Assembly: GCF_000328625.1 (NCBI RefSeq)
Contig: NC_019978.1
Coordinates: 868,001-932,000 of the forward strand
From: Halobacteroides halobius DSM 5150
Lineage (GTDB): Bacteria > Bacillota > Halanaerobiia > Halobacteroidales > Halobacteroidaceae
Direction: 5' to 3'
DNA length: 64,000 bases
A model generated the notes under the pieces. The model was given only the letters and a program-made list of their open reading frames with translations, ran no database searches and had not been told where the DNA came from. Within the stretch, counting starts at the first letter, position 1, and every line of letters starts with the position of its first letter. The translations under genes were made by a program, and so were the position numbers. Below are positions 32,501 through 40,550 of this stretch, piece by piece.

Positions 32501-32796
32501 CTGCTCAAGCTCTAAGAGAGTCAGGGGTAGAAGTAAAAGAGGTTAATAAGTTATCTGAAGAGGGCTCCCCTAATGTAATTGAGCTAATTAAACAAGATCA
32601 AATTGACTTAGTAGTTAATACCTTGACTAAAGGTAAAGTACCAGCTAGAGATGGTTTCCAGATTCGTAGAAATGCTGTAGAGATGGGAGTTCCATGTTTA
32701 ACTTCTCTTGACACAACAGAAGCTATCTTACATGTCTTACAAGAGATTAAATCAGGAGTTAAAATTACAGCTAAAGCTCTACAGGACTACGTTTAA
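29596..32796 (+). CDS. carB: Carbamoyl-phosphate synthase large subunit
   Basis: Makes carbamoyl phosphate from bicarbonate, ammonia and two ATP. At 1066 residues it is full length: two homologous ATP-grasp halves, each beginning with a [10 protein letters not shown] / [10 protein letters not shown] strand, the ATP-grasp regions [17 protein letters not shown] and [16 protein letters not shown], an oligomerisation domain between them and an MGS-like allosteric domain at the C terminus (from about residue 935). Likely UMP-sensitive through that last domain (family knowledge). Single CPSase of the pyr operon. Confidence 0.98.
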   Translation: MTQRKDLDKVMVIGSGPIIIGQAAEFDYSGSQACRALRDEGLEVVLVNSNPATIMTDKNMADRVYIEPLTVESVSQILEQEKPDGLLPTLGGQTGLNLATDLAEAGILDELGIELLGTPIATIQQAEDRNSFKALMDEIDEPVLSSRITENIVEAKHIANDIGYPVIVRPAYTMGGAGGGVANNPDELEEIANRGFKHSLIGQVLIEKSIKGWKEIEYEVMRDSNDNCITVCNMENFDPVGVHTGDSIVFAPSQTLADKEYQMLRSSALKIIRALGIEGGCNVQYALDPDTFQYHVIEVNPRVSRSSALASKATGYPIAKVSAKIALGYTLDEIENAITQRTKACFEPALDYVVTKIPRWPFDKFHYADRELGTQMKATGEVMSIDRTIETSLLKAVRSLEIGAYGFKHQDIEELSNEEIEKQLKDATDQRLFVIAEAMRRGYTVEDIYQITEITTFFLYKIKNIIDCEQRLAEEITTELLTEAKELGFSDHEIAQLTSKSEEEIKELRREEEIKPVYKMVDTCAAEFEAETPYYYSSYEQINESKTTDQDKVMVLGSGPIRIGQGIEFDYCSVHSVWALDELGYESVIVNNNPETVSTDFDTSDRLYFEPLTKEDVMHIVEHEEPEGVVLQFGGQTSINLAKPLAEAGVNILGTSVEAIDLAEDRDKFINLLQDLEIATPIGDVAASMDEAKKIAQDIGYPVLVRPSYVLGGRAMEVVYNQDELLNYMETAVKVSPEHPILIDKYMIGKEIEVDAISDGEDVIIPGIMEHVERAGVHSGDSIAVYPAQTLTEELENKIEEYTTKLVRAMNVKGLVNIQCVIFEDEVYVIEVNPRSSRTIPYLSKVTGIPMVKLATKAMLGEKLAKMDYPTGLVPKQDHVAVKVPVFSFSKLTKVDTNLGPEMKSTGEVLGLDEDYEKALYKGFIGAGIDIPEEGTILATVADKDKQEAIPYIKEFAKLGFKIIATKGTAQALRESGVEVKEVNKLSEEGSPNVIELIKQDQIDLVVNTLTKGKVPARDGFQIRRNAVEMGVPCLTSLDTTEAILHVLQEIKSGVKITAKALQDYV

Positions 32797-32846
32797 AAAA
32801 GTAATTGACAATTATCAACTCTAAATTAATAGAAAGAGGTGTTAAG

Positions 32847-33644
32847 ATGGCACAGCAAGTAATCAAAGAGATAGTTACCCAAAAGGAGATCTCTCCTAAT
32901 CACTTTAAGATGGTGATTAGGGCTCCTAAGATTGCTAAAGAAGCTCAACCGGGCCAATTTCTACACTTAAAATGGGTTAATGATTTAACAGGACAGGATC
33001 CACTACTTAGACGTCCGATTAGTCTTAATAGTATCGATCAAGCTAAAGGAACGATTACAATCATCTATCGTGTAATTGGACGTGGTACTAAGCTGTTATC
33101 TAGTCTTCAAGCAGGAGATGAAATAGATTTAATGGGGCCGTTAGGAGAAAGTTTTTCTGTATCTGATTCTGCTAGTAAAATTGCTATAGTGGGGGGCGGA
33201 ATGGGAATTGCTCCCTTGTTACCTTTAGTAAATCAATTATTAGACTTAGATAAGCAAGTGACTCTTTTATTAGGGGCCAATACTAAGGAACAATTAATAA
33301 ATTTAGCTGAGTACCAAAAGTTAGATGTTAATTTAAAAATTGCTACTAGAGATGGAAGTTGTGGGCAACAAGGTTTTATAACTGATTTATTAACAGAATT
33401 ATCAAAGATAGATTATGTTTATACTTGTGGTCCAGAGATAATGATGGAGAAGGTACAAGACTGGGCCAAGCAAGAAAAGATTGTAGGTGAAGCTTCTTTA
33501 GAAGAAAGAATGGGTTGTGGGACAGGAGCTTGCTTATCGTGTGTCTGTAAAATTAAGGTAGGAAGTAAAGATGATTGGCAGTATCAAAAGACCTGTACAC
33601 AAGGGCCAATTTTTCCATTAGGTGAGGTGATTTTTGGTGAGTAA
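32847..33644 (+). CDS. pyrK: Dihydroorotate dehydrogenase electron-transfer subunit
   Basis: FAD and 2Fe-2S subunit that links PyrD (type 1B) to NAD. FAD-binding motif is [11 protein letters not shown]; the NAD side shows [16 protein letters not shown]; the C-terminal cluster cysteines are in [13 protein letters not shown] plus the TCTQGP segment. ATG 32847 follows AGAGGTG; the frame from 32805 includes spacer-like sequence. Ends overlapping pyrD by a few bases. Confidence 0.97.
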   Translation: MAQQVIKEIVTQKEISPNHFKMVIRAPKIAKEAQPGQFLHLKWVNDLTGQDPLLRRPISLNSIDQAKGTITIIYRVIGRGTKLLSSLQAGDEIDLMGPLGESFSVSDSASKIAIVGGGMGIAPLLPLVNQLLDLDKQVTLLLGANTKEQLINLAEYQKLDVNLKIATRDGSCGQQGFITDLLTELSKIDYVYTCGPEIMMEKVQDWAKQEKIVGEASLEERMGCGTGACLSCVCKIKVGSKDDWQYQKTCTQGPIFPLGEVIFGE

Positions 33645-34563
33645 GGTTAATCTAGCAGTTGATTTAAATGGACTTAAGTTACAAAACCCAGTTACTACTG
33701 CTTCAGGAACCTTTGGTTTTGGAGAAGAATATCAAGATTATCTAGATTTAGATAGCTTAGGTGGAGTAATGGTAAAAGGTACTACCTTACATCCTAAACA
33801 AGGTAATCCTACACCCCGGATTGCTGAAACAAAGGCTGGGATGTTAAATGCCATTGGATTACAAAATCCAGGTGTTGATTACTTGATAAAAGAAATTTTA
33901 CCTACTATTAAGGATTATGATTTTAAGACTATTGTTAATATCTCAGGTAATACAGTTAAGGACTATGCTAAGTTAGCTAGTAAGCTAAATCAAGCCGGTG
34001 TAGCTGCTTTAGAGGTCAATATATCCTGTCCAAATGTTAAACAAGGGGGATTAGCCTTTGGAACTCAACCAGAAATGGCTGCTGGAGTAGTAGAAGCTGT
34101 AAGAGCAGAAACGGATTTACCATTAATTACAAAGCTATCACCTAATGTAGCTGATATTACTGAGATTGCTAGAGCAGTAGAAGAAGCAGGAACAGATGTT
34201 ATTTCTTTAATCAATACTTTATTAGGGATGAAGATAGATATTGATAGTCAAAAGCCTATTTTAGCTAATCAGATGGGAGGTTTATCAGGGCCAGCAATTA
34301 AGCCAGTAGCAGTTAGAATGGTCTATCAAGTAGCTCAAGCAGTAGATGTACCTTTAATTGGCATGGGAGGAATTAGTAACGCTCAAGATGCTATTGAGTT
34401 CTTATTAGCAGGGGCAGATGCTATCTCTATTGGGACGGCCAATTTTGTTAATCCACAAGTATCAATGGAAGTTTTAGAGGGGCTTGAAGATTATTTAGTA
34501 GAGAATGATTATGATAATGTGAGTGAGATAGTAGGTAATGCAATTAACAATTCTAAATTATAA
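33637..34563 (+). CDS. pyrD: Dihydroorotate dehydrogenase, type 1B catalytic subunit
   Basis: FMN enzyme oxidising dihydroorotate to orotate, working with PyrK and NAD. Motifs: [12 protein letters not shown], the [13 protein letters not shown] segment with the catalytic Cys of class 1[10 protein letters not shown], and the FMN phosphate loops [11 protein letters not shown] and [11 protein letters not shown] 33637 is preceded by GAGGTGA; TTG 33634 is possible too. The last residues (GNAINNSKL) are encoded by a copy of the AT-rich spacer motif found between other pyr genes. Confidence 0.96.
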   Translation: MSKVNLAVDLNGLKLQNPVTTASGTFGFGEEYQDYLDLDSLGGVMVKGTTLHPKQGNPTPRIAETKAGMLNAIGLQNPGVDYLIKEILPTIKDYDFKTIVNISGNTVKDYAKLASKLNQAGVAALEVNISCPNVKQGGLAFGTQPEMAAGVVEAVRAETDLPLITKLSPNVADITEIARAVEEAGTDVISLINTLLGMKIDIDSQKPILANQMGGLSGPAIKPVAVRMVYQVAQAVDVPLIGMGGISNAQDAIEFLLAGADAISIGTANFVNPQVSMEVLEGLEDYLVENDYDNVSEIVGNAINNSKL

Positions 34564-34586
34564 ACTAAAATTTGGGGGGGATAAAG

Positions 34587-35165
34587 ATGAACAAAGAAAG
34601 AGTAATTGAAATTTTTAAGCAGACAGGAGTATTACAGGAAGGACACTTTAAATTAAGTTCAGGCTTACATAGTAATCAGTATTTACAGTGTGCCCAAGTA
34701 CTACAGTACCCTGTATATGCACAAGAGTTAGCTAAGGGATTGGCTAAGAAATTTTCTGAGGTAGATATTGATGTAGTAGTTGGCCCGGCTATGGGGGGAG
34801 TAACTTTATCTTATGCGGTAGGACTTGCTTTAGAGAAAAAGACTATCTTTACTGAACGTGAAGCAGGCAAGATGGTTTTAAGAAGGGGTTTTAGATTAAA
34901 TCCAGGTGATAAAGTATTAGTTATTGATGATGTATTAACTACAGGAAAATCTGTTAATGAAGTTATTGAGGTACTAGATAGAACCGAAGCTAATTTAGCA
35001 GGAGTTGGTGTCTTAGTTGATCGTAGTGCAGGGCAAGTTGATTTTAAAGCACCAATTGAATCAATGTTACAAATCGATGTCAAAGCTTATCAACCACAAG
35101 AGTGTCCAATGTGTAAAGAAGAGATTGAGTTTAATCAACCAGGTAGTCGACATTTAAATAAATAA
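34587..35165 (+). CDS. pyrE: Orotate phosphoribosyltransferase
   Basis: Couples orotate with PRPP to OMP. The PRPP loop is LVIDDVLTTGKSVNEVIE, and GVTLSYAVGLALEKKTIFTE and the FKLSSGLHSNQYLQ start are typical. A C-terminal stretch QECPMCKEEIEF carries a CPMC pair seen in this OPRT subgroup. ATG 34587 follows a run of eight G. Last gene of the pyr operon, followed by a strong terminator. Confidence 0.96.
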   Translation: MNKERVIEIFKQTGVLQEGHFKLSSGLHSNQYLQCAQVLQYPVYAQELAKGLAKKFSEVDIDVVVGPAMGGVTLSYAVGLALEKKTIFTEREAGKMVLRRGFRLNPGDKVLVIDDVLTTGKSVNEVIEVLDRTEANLAGVGVLVDRSAGQVDFKAPIESMLQIDVKAYQPQECPMCKEEIEFNQPGSRHLNK

Positions 35166-35167
35166 CT

Positions 35168-35199
35168 TTTAAAGCCAACCTGACTGGTTGGCTTTTTTA
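35168..35199 (+). terminator. Terminator of the pyr operon
   Basis: AAAAGCCAACC pairs with GGTTGGCTTTT around TGACT, with a T6 run. Confidence 0.93.
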
Positions 35200-35330
35200 T
35201 TTTGCGGAAAAACTCTTTAAAAAGGTTGTTTTCTTGGTTATAATTATTATAGTTTGTAATATATTTTTAAATAGATTATTAAATTTTAGTAGCTGATCAC
35301 ATTGTGTAAAGAAAATAGAGGAGGAAACAG

Positions 35331-36593
35331 ATGGAGCTTAAATTAGAAGTATCTTTGTTTGATATGGTCGTTTCTTTATCTGATGCTTTAGATTTAATTA
35401 GTTCAACAGTAACTGGTCATCACAAAAGAGTAGCGTATATTGCTACTAGTATAGCTGATAAGTTAGATCTATCCCAGCAAGAAAAAGAAGAGCTTTTGAT
35501 TGCAGGAGCTTTACATGATGTGGGAGCATTAGCATTAAATAAAAAGCTTAGTAGTTTGATGTTTGATTTTAATGCTTCCACTGACGTAGGAAATCATGCT
35601 GAGTTGGGTTATCAAACGTTGCATAAGTTTTCTCCTTTTAAACGAGTTGCTAAAATAATACGATATCATCATACTAGTTGGAAAGAGAGAAAGAAAAATA
35701 GTAATGTAGTTTTAGCCGCCAATATTCTCTATTTAGCTGATCGAATAGATGTCTTAATTGATTTTGAAACGGAGATTTTAAGCCAAACTGATAGAATAAA
35801 AGATCAAATTAAAGAATACCAAACTGACATATTCTTTTCTAAAGTAGTTGAAGCTTTTTTAGATGTAGCTACCAAGGATGCATTCTGGTTTAATATTGTT
35901 TCTTCTTGGGTGGATCAATTTTTAGTTAATAGTACAGTTAAAAATTGTGTAAAATTAGATTTTGAACTTTTGTTAAGATTGGCCCAGATATTTGGAAGAA
36001 TTATAGACTTTAGGAGTTCTTTTACTGCAACCCACTCTAGTGGAGTAGCTGCTAGTGCACAAAGACTGGCTAGATTATCTGGTTTTTCTAGAGCAAAGTT
36101 TAGTATGATGAGAATTGCTGGTTACTTACATGATTTAGGGAAGTTAGCTATTCCTGTAGAAATTCTTAATAAAACGGGTAAATTAACAGCTACAGAGTTT
36201 AATATCATTAAGAAACATACTTTTTATACATATCAGATTTTAGATGGGATACCAGAGTTAGCTGAGATTAAAAACTGGGCAGCTTTTCATCATGAGCGCC
36301 TTGATGGAGCTGGATATCCATTTGGTTTAGATAAAGATAAATTATCTAGAGGAGCTAGAATTATGGGTGTAGCTGATGTATTTACGGCGATTACAGAAGA
36401 CCGTCCTTATAGGGCAGGAATGGAAAAGGAACAAGCAACCAAAATATTGACTGATATGGTACAAGATGGAGCGGTTGATGGTAGTGTTGTTCAAGTTTTA
36501 GTTGATAATTATGAAGGAATAAACCATATTCGTAAATCAGCCCAAGCAATTGAAAGTGAAGAGTATAAAAAGTTTCGTCAAAGAAGTATTTAA
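35331..36593 (+). CDS. Tandem HD-domain protein with C-terminal HD-GYP-type phosphodiesterase
   Basis: 420 residues with two HD hydrolase units. The first (about 20-180) starts with TGHHKRVAYIATSIAD and has the HD pair in GALHDVGALAL and a HH pair in RYHHTSW. The second (about 215-400) has ATHSSGVAASAQRLA, GYLHDLGKLAIP and HHERLDGAGYP, the HD-GYP signature (with GAGYP), plus DVFTAITEDRPYR. HD-GYP proteins break down cyclic di-GMP; the substrate here is inferred. No sensor or receiver domain or membrane helix. It stands alone between terminators, near a GGDEF gene 4 kb downstream. Confidence 0.88.
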   Translation: MELKLEVSLFDMVVSLSDALDLISSTVTGHHKRVAYIATSIADKLDLSQQEKEELLIAGALHDVGALALNKKLSSLMFDFNASTDVGNHAELGYQTLHKFSPFKRVAKIIRYHHTSWKERKKNSNVVLAANILYLADRIDVLIDFETEILSQTDRIKDQIKEYQTDIFFSKVVEAFLDVATKDAFWFNIVSSWVDQFLVNSTVKNCVKLDFELLLRLAQIFGRIIDFRSSFTATHSSGVAASAQRLARLSGFSRAKFSMMRIAGYLHDLGKLAIPVEILNKTGKLTATEFNIIKKHTFYTYQILDGIPELAEIKNWAAFHHERLDGAGYPFGLDKDKLSRGARIMGVADVFTAITEDRPYRAGMEKEQATKILTDMVQDGAVDGSVVQVLVDNYEGINHIRKSAQAIESEEYKKFRQRSI

Positions 36594-36751
36594 TAAGGCT
36601 TGGCAATGTATATTTTAGCAGAAATGATTTATACTAATTATAATCATAGGATAATTATGGGAAAAAGAAGGAAAAAAGAAATTTATCAAGAAGTACTAAC
36701 TAATTGAAGGCTTATATGTTCAGTTAAGTTATTTTTAAAAGAGGTGATGTT

Positions 36752-37630
36752 ATGCAGCAGTTTGTCTATACAAATGAGGGTAAAGTCTTATTACGAGAAG
36801 CTAAAGAGAGTGATATTCCTAAAGTATATGAAATGTATCAGGATTATTATCCGAAATCTTGGTGGAAGAGTAAAGAATTAAATCAATTAAGATATGAGAT
36901 AATTAAAGAAGCCAATGGGAGAGTTTTTGTAGCTGTGTTAAATGATAAAGTAATTGGGCATGCTGAAATAGTTCTGCCTCATTCTAAGGAACGGCCAGTA
37001 TATTTAGTTAGATTAGATATCCATGATGATTATAGGCGGAGAAAATTTGGCATAGAATTGGTTCGTTATTCGGCGATTATTATGAAAAATTTAGGTTGTA
37101 AAGGTTATGTAACATGGCCAGATGTAGATAAGTCTAAGGGACTATTTAAGAAAGTAGGGTTAAAAGAATTATCAAGAGATCCCCAGTTGAAAATAACAAT
37201 TATTAATAAGCGAGAGACTAGTGTAAAAAAGATTGGAGAGTTATCATTTTCTGAACGGCCAAAAGATTTAGAAGTAGTTGTTGGTTGTCCATGGGGGAGA
37301 AATTATAATTGGATAAAGTCTTTTAGGGCTTGTCAAGAGGATGTATTAAATTATCAGGGTCCATTTGTTCATCAAGTTGAGGTTGATGGAATAAAAGGAG
37401 TAGTTTTGCTAGATGGAGTTGGCTTACAAATTTATCTACCCCAAGATAAAACTGAAGAAAATGATGTTATTGAAAAGTTAATAGTATATGGTTCTAATTT
37501 GGCTTTAGAAAAAGGAATTAAGAGTTTACATATTAATTTAAGGACACAATTATGGTCTCAGTTTGATATGTCAGATATTTGGCAGGTAGAAGGAGAAGAT
37601 GAAAGATTAGAAATGAAGATGGATTTTTAA
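36752..37630 (+). CDS. GNAT-family N-acetyltransferase with extra C-terminal domain
   Basis: The first 150 residues form a GNAT fold: VLLREAKESDIPKVYEMYQ at the start, VAVLNDKVIGHAEIVL in the middle and the acetyl-CoA loop VRLDIHDDYRRRKFGIELV. The remaining 140 residues are not recognised; they may be a second degenerate GNAT-like half. The substrate is unknown. ATG has AAAGAGGTG upstream. It is convergent with rqcH and shares the terminator between them. Confidence 0.8.
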   Translation: MQQFVYTNEGKVLLREAKESDIPKVYEMYQDYYPKSWWKSKELNQLRYEIIKEANGRVFVAVLNDKVIGHAEIVLPHSKERPVYLVRLDIHDDYRRRKFGIELVRYSAIIMKNLGCKGYVTWPDVDKSKGLFKKVGLKELSRDPQLKITIINKRETSVKKIGELSFSERPKDLEVVVGCPWGRNYNWIKSFRACQEDVLNYQGPFVHQVEVDGIKGVVLLDGVGLQIYLPQDKTEENDVIEKLIVYGSNLALEKGIKSLHINLRTQLWSQFDMSDIWQVEGEDERLEMKMDF

Positions 37631-37635
37631 GTTTT

Positions 37636-37665
37636 AAGGTAGGGAGAAACCTCCCTGCCTTTTTA
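37636..37665 (+). terminator. Terminator of the acetyltransferase gene
   Basis: Stem AAGGTAGGGAG / CTCCCTGCCTT with an AAAC loop, ending in TTTTT, just before the convergent rqcH stop codon. Confidence 0.9.
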
Positions 37666-39420
37666 TTAATTATCTTTTTTTAGCTGTTCTACCAAATTTT
37701 TGTCTGGTGTAACATATAAGGTGTTTTGATTTTCATAATAAACCATACCTGGTTTAGCTCCTTTAGCTTTTTTAACATATTTAACTTTCGTATAATCAAC
37801 AGGAACATTACTTGATTTTCGTCCTTTACTATAAAAGGCTGCAATTTGTGCTGCTTCCAAGAGAGTTTCTTCTGGTATTTTCTTTCCTGTATGATTTCTA
37901 ATAATTGTATGAGAACCAGGTAAGTCTTTAACGTGAACCCATGTGTCTTGATTATTAGCAATTTTTTTGGTTAGTCCATCATTTTGTCTATTATTACGTC
38001 CTACTAAGATATCATAACCAGCTGTAGATGCAAACTTTAATGGTGGTAGTTTATCGTTTTGTTTATTATTATTTTGTTTTTGTTCTTTAATATAACCTTC
38101 TTGTACTAATTCTTTTTCGATTTCTTGTAGTTCGGCTAATGTTTCAGATTGGTTGATATTAACTTCTACTTGCTGGAGATATTCAAACTCAGCTTTAGCT
38201 TTTTTGGCTTCTCTTCTTAAATATTTAACACTTTTTTTGGCTTTTTCGTACTTCTCAAAATATCGTTGAGCATTTTCTGCTGGAGTTAATTCTGGGTCTA
38301 ACTCAATAGTAACTTCTTGATTATTATTATAGTAGTTTTGTAATGTTACCTTGTTTTGTCCTTTTTCTAATTGATAGATGTTAGCAGTAATTAACTCGCC
38401 TTTTAGTTGATGTTTATCAGCGTTTTTGGCCCCTTTTAATTGGCCTCTAACTTTACTGTATTTTTTCTTAATATTCTCTATATTATCTCTAATAATATTA
38501 TTCATTTTATTGGTCAGTCTATTAACTTTTTTCTGGATAATTCGATTAGTAAAGTAATAGTCTAGTAATTGATTGACAGAAGTGAAACTTTCTTGAGGCA
38601 AATCAAATTGTTTTAGCTTAAAAGCTTCATATTCTTTTAAATTATTTTCTTTATCTAAAACTAGAGTAGGATTAAATTTTTCATTTTTAATTTTATTGAA
38701 TATATCATTAAAAGCAGACCATAAATTATCTATTTCTTTAGGTTTGATTAATTCTTGTTGAGGATTAAAACCAGCTCGATGAACTATTTCTTGACCAATT
38801 AAAGGGCCAATGCCCCGATAATTATTCATAATTATGCGATACATCTTATCCTTATTTAAATTATCTGATAATACTTCTTTAAACTGGTTAAAGTCAGCAG
38901 TTAAAGGATTTTTCTTTCCCTGCTGTGGTGGTGGATTATAATCCTTTCCTGGCAGTAATTCACGATAACGGCTAATTTTTTTAGTAACTCTTTTGATACA
39001 ATCTAGAATTTGTTCATCTGGTTTGGTTAAAATAATATTACTGTGTCTGCCCATCAATTCAATTACTAACTTTTTATCTACCAGTTCACCTTGATTGTTT
39101 TTATATTGAATAATAATTTCTAAAATTCGCTCAAAATTTGGCTGATTAATTTCTTTAATTCTTCCACTTTGTAAATGCTTTCTTAATAGCATACAGAAAG
39201 TAGGAGGTTGATAGGGATTATCAAAGTCTTGTTCAGTAATATGAATTCTTGGATTTTGTGGATTAGCTGAGATCAATAATTTTATATTTTCACCGGGTTG
39301 TCTGATTCTAATAGTTAATAAGTTTTCTTTAGGTTGATAAATCTTATCAACTCGTCCTCCAATTAATTTATTTTGCAGCTCTGTTTTAATTGCAGCTAAG
39401 GTAACACCGTCTAAAGCCAT
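37666..39420 (-). CDS. rqcH: RqcH (NFACT family), ribosome-associated quality-control factor
   Basis: Bacterial homologue of Rqc2: binds stalled 50S-peptidyl-tRNA and adds alanine tails marking the nascent chain for degradation; formerly annotated as fibronectin-binding protein. 584 residues in the expected order: NFACT-N from MALDGVTLAAIKTELQNKL through the AGFNPQQEL HhH region, a long coiled coil (about 300-440), and the NFACT-R domain with TAGYDILVGRNNRQND, the WVHVKDLPGSHTIIRN segment and VPVDYTKVKYVKK. Minus strand, alone. The start ATG has AAGGAGTTG upstream. Confidence 0.96.
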   Translation of the reverse strand: MALDGVTLAAIKTELQNKLIGGRVDKIYQPKENLLTIRIRQPGENIKLLISANPQNPRIHITEQDFDNPYQPPTFCMLLRKHLQSGRIKEINQPNFERILEIIIQYKNNQGELVDKKLVIELMGRHSNIILTKPDEQILDCIKRVTKKISRYRELLPGKDYNPPPQQGKKNPLTADFNQFKEVLSDNLNKDKMYRIIMNNYRGIGPLIGQEIVHRAGFNPQQELIKPKEIDNLWSAFNDIFNKIKNEKFNPTLVLDKENNLKEYEAFKLKQFDLPQESFTSVNQLLDYYFTNRIIQKKVNRLTNKMNNIIRDNIENIKKKYSKVRGQLKGAKNADKHQLKGELITANIYQLEKGQNKVTLQNYYNNNQEVTIELDPELTPAENAQRYFEKYEKAKKSVKYLRREAKKAKAEFEYLQQVEVNINQSETLAELQEIEKELVQEGYIKEQKQNNNKQNDKLPPLKFASTAGYDILVGRNNRQNDGLTKKIANNQDTWVHVKDLPGSHTIIRNHTGKKIPEETLLEAAQIAAFYSKGRKSSNVPVDYTKVKYVKKAKGAKPGMVYYENQNTLYVTPDKNLVEQLKKDN

Positions 39421-39484
39421 AGTAACAACTCCTTATTTGGTATTCATAATTTACCTATATATATTAATGTAACATTTTAAAGTC

Positions 39485-39513
39485 TTGATTTCAATAACTA
39501 ATACCGATAAAAT
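39485..39513 (+). promoter_or_regulatory. Likely promoter of the DUF1232 gene
   Basis: TTGATT at 39485-39490, 17 nt, TAAAAT at 39508-39513, 34 nt before the start codon. Confidence 0.65.
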
Positions 39514-39546
39514 AGTATTATATCATTCTAAAAATAGGTGATAAAG

Positions 39547-39843
39547 ATGAAACAACAATTTAAAAAAATCAAGAAAATTTTTGGTAGTCTTAAATTGGCT
39601 GGAGAATATCTAATGGATTCTGAGGCATCTTTAGCAAAAAAAATATTACTAGTTACTCCTTTATTTTATATCATTGCTCCATTTGACTTGGTGAGTGATA
39701 TAATTCCAATTTTAGGTTGGTTAGATGATACGGTAATTGGTTTGGTTCTTTGGAATTATATGTATGGTATTTTAAGTGATTATAATTCTAAAGATGATAA
39801 GGCTGATTATACTTTAGATGACGATGAATATGACATTGAATAA
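39547..39843 (+). CDS. DUF1232 (YkvA-type) small membrane protein
   Basis: 98 residues with the DUF1232 core: PLFYIIAPFDLVSDIIPILG followed by WLDDTVIGLVLWNYM, which forms a re-entrant or paired hydrophobic segment with the typical P-x-D-L-x-P-D pattern here as PFDLVSD. The tail is acidic. Function of the family is unknown. ATG 39547 is preceded by TAGGTGA. Confidence 0.86.
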   Translation: MKQQFKKIKKIFGSLKLAGEYLMDSEASLAKKILLVTPLFYIIAPFDLVSDIIPILGWLDDTVIGLVLWNYMYGILSDYNSKDDKADYTLDDDEYDIE

Positions 39844-39947
39844 TAAGTTTAGAATATAACTTTACAAATAAACCCACATGGGATATAATGGAAAAAAACA
39901 CAATAGATTATAATAAATTATATTTTAGGTATCAATAGGAGGGTGTG

Positions 39948-40493
39948 ATGGATAATAAATGGTCAAAAATTAAAGAGAAGATGATATATCAACGGGATTT
40001 TGTTAAGCTTAAAGAAGAGCTGTGTTATCATCAAGAAAAAGAAATTAATTATTCCTTTTTTAGAATGGAGTTTTTAGATTGGGTAAATATAGTTCCAGTT
40101 ACTTCTCAACATGAGATAGTATTGGTTAAACAGTATCGTTTTGGAACAGAAAAGGTTACTTTAGAAGTACCTGGTGGTACTTTAGATCCTGGAGAGAAAA
40201 AGCCTAAATTAGCTGCTCAAAGAGAATTAAGAGAAGAAACTGGTTATCAAGCAGAAACGATAGTTAATTTAGGTAAAGTGGCTGCTAATCCTGCGATTCA
40301 AAATAACTATTGTCACTTTTATTTAGCTGAAGAGGCTAAAAAGCTTCAGGAACAGGACTTAGATTTGACTGAAGATATAGAACTTATGTTAGTGCCTATA
40401 ACAGAGATAGATACATTAATTGATAGTGGGAAGATAAATCATTCTTTAGCGGTATTAGCTTTATTATATACGCAGAGGTATTATTTAGATTAA
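39948..40493 (+). CDS. NUDIX hydrolase, ADP-ribose pyrophosphatase type
   Basis: The Nudix box is complete: GGTLDPGEKKPKLAAQRELREETGYQ region fits GX5EX7REUXEEXGU. The upstream EIVLVKQYRFGTEKVTLEVP segment and residues after the box fit ADP-ribose pyrophosphatase (NudF/YqkG group), which splits ADP-ribose to AMP and ribose 5-phosphate; substrate is inferred. ATG 39948 follows AGGAGGG. Confidence 0.88.
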   Translation: MDNKWSKIKEKMIYQRDFVKLKEELCYHQEKEINYSFFRMEFLDWVNIVPVTSQHEIVLVKQYRFGTEKVTLEVPGGTLDPGEKKPKLAAQRELREETGYQAETIVNLGKVAANPAIQNNYCHFYLAEEAKKLQEQDLDLTEDIELMLVPITEIDTLIDSGKINHSLAVLALLYTQRYYLD

Positions 40494-40550
40494 TAGAGAT
40501 TATTGAATTTATTATTTAGTTCTATAGTTAAGTGAGAAAGGAGGGAAGGA

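Noticed and set aside
36657-36707. Sixteen-codon ORF starting MGKRRKKEIY
   Set aside because: No convincing ribosome-binding site and no conserved feature; treated as intergenic.
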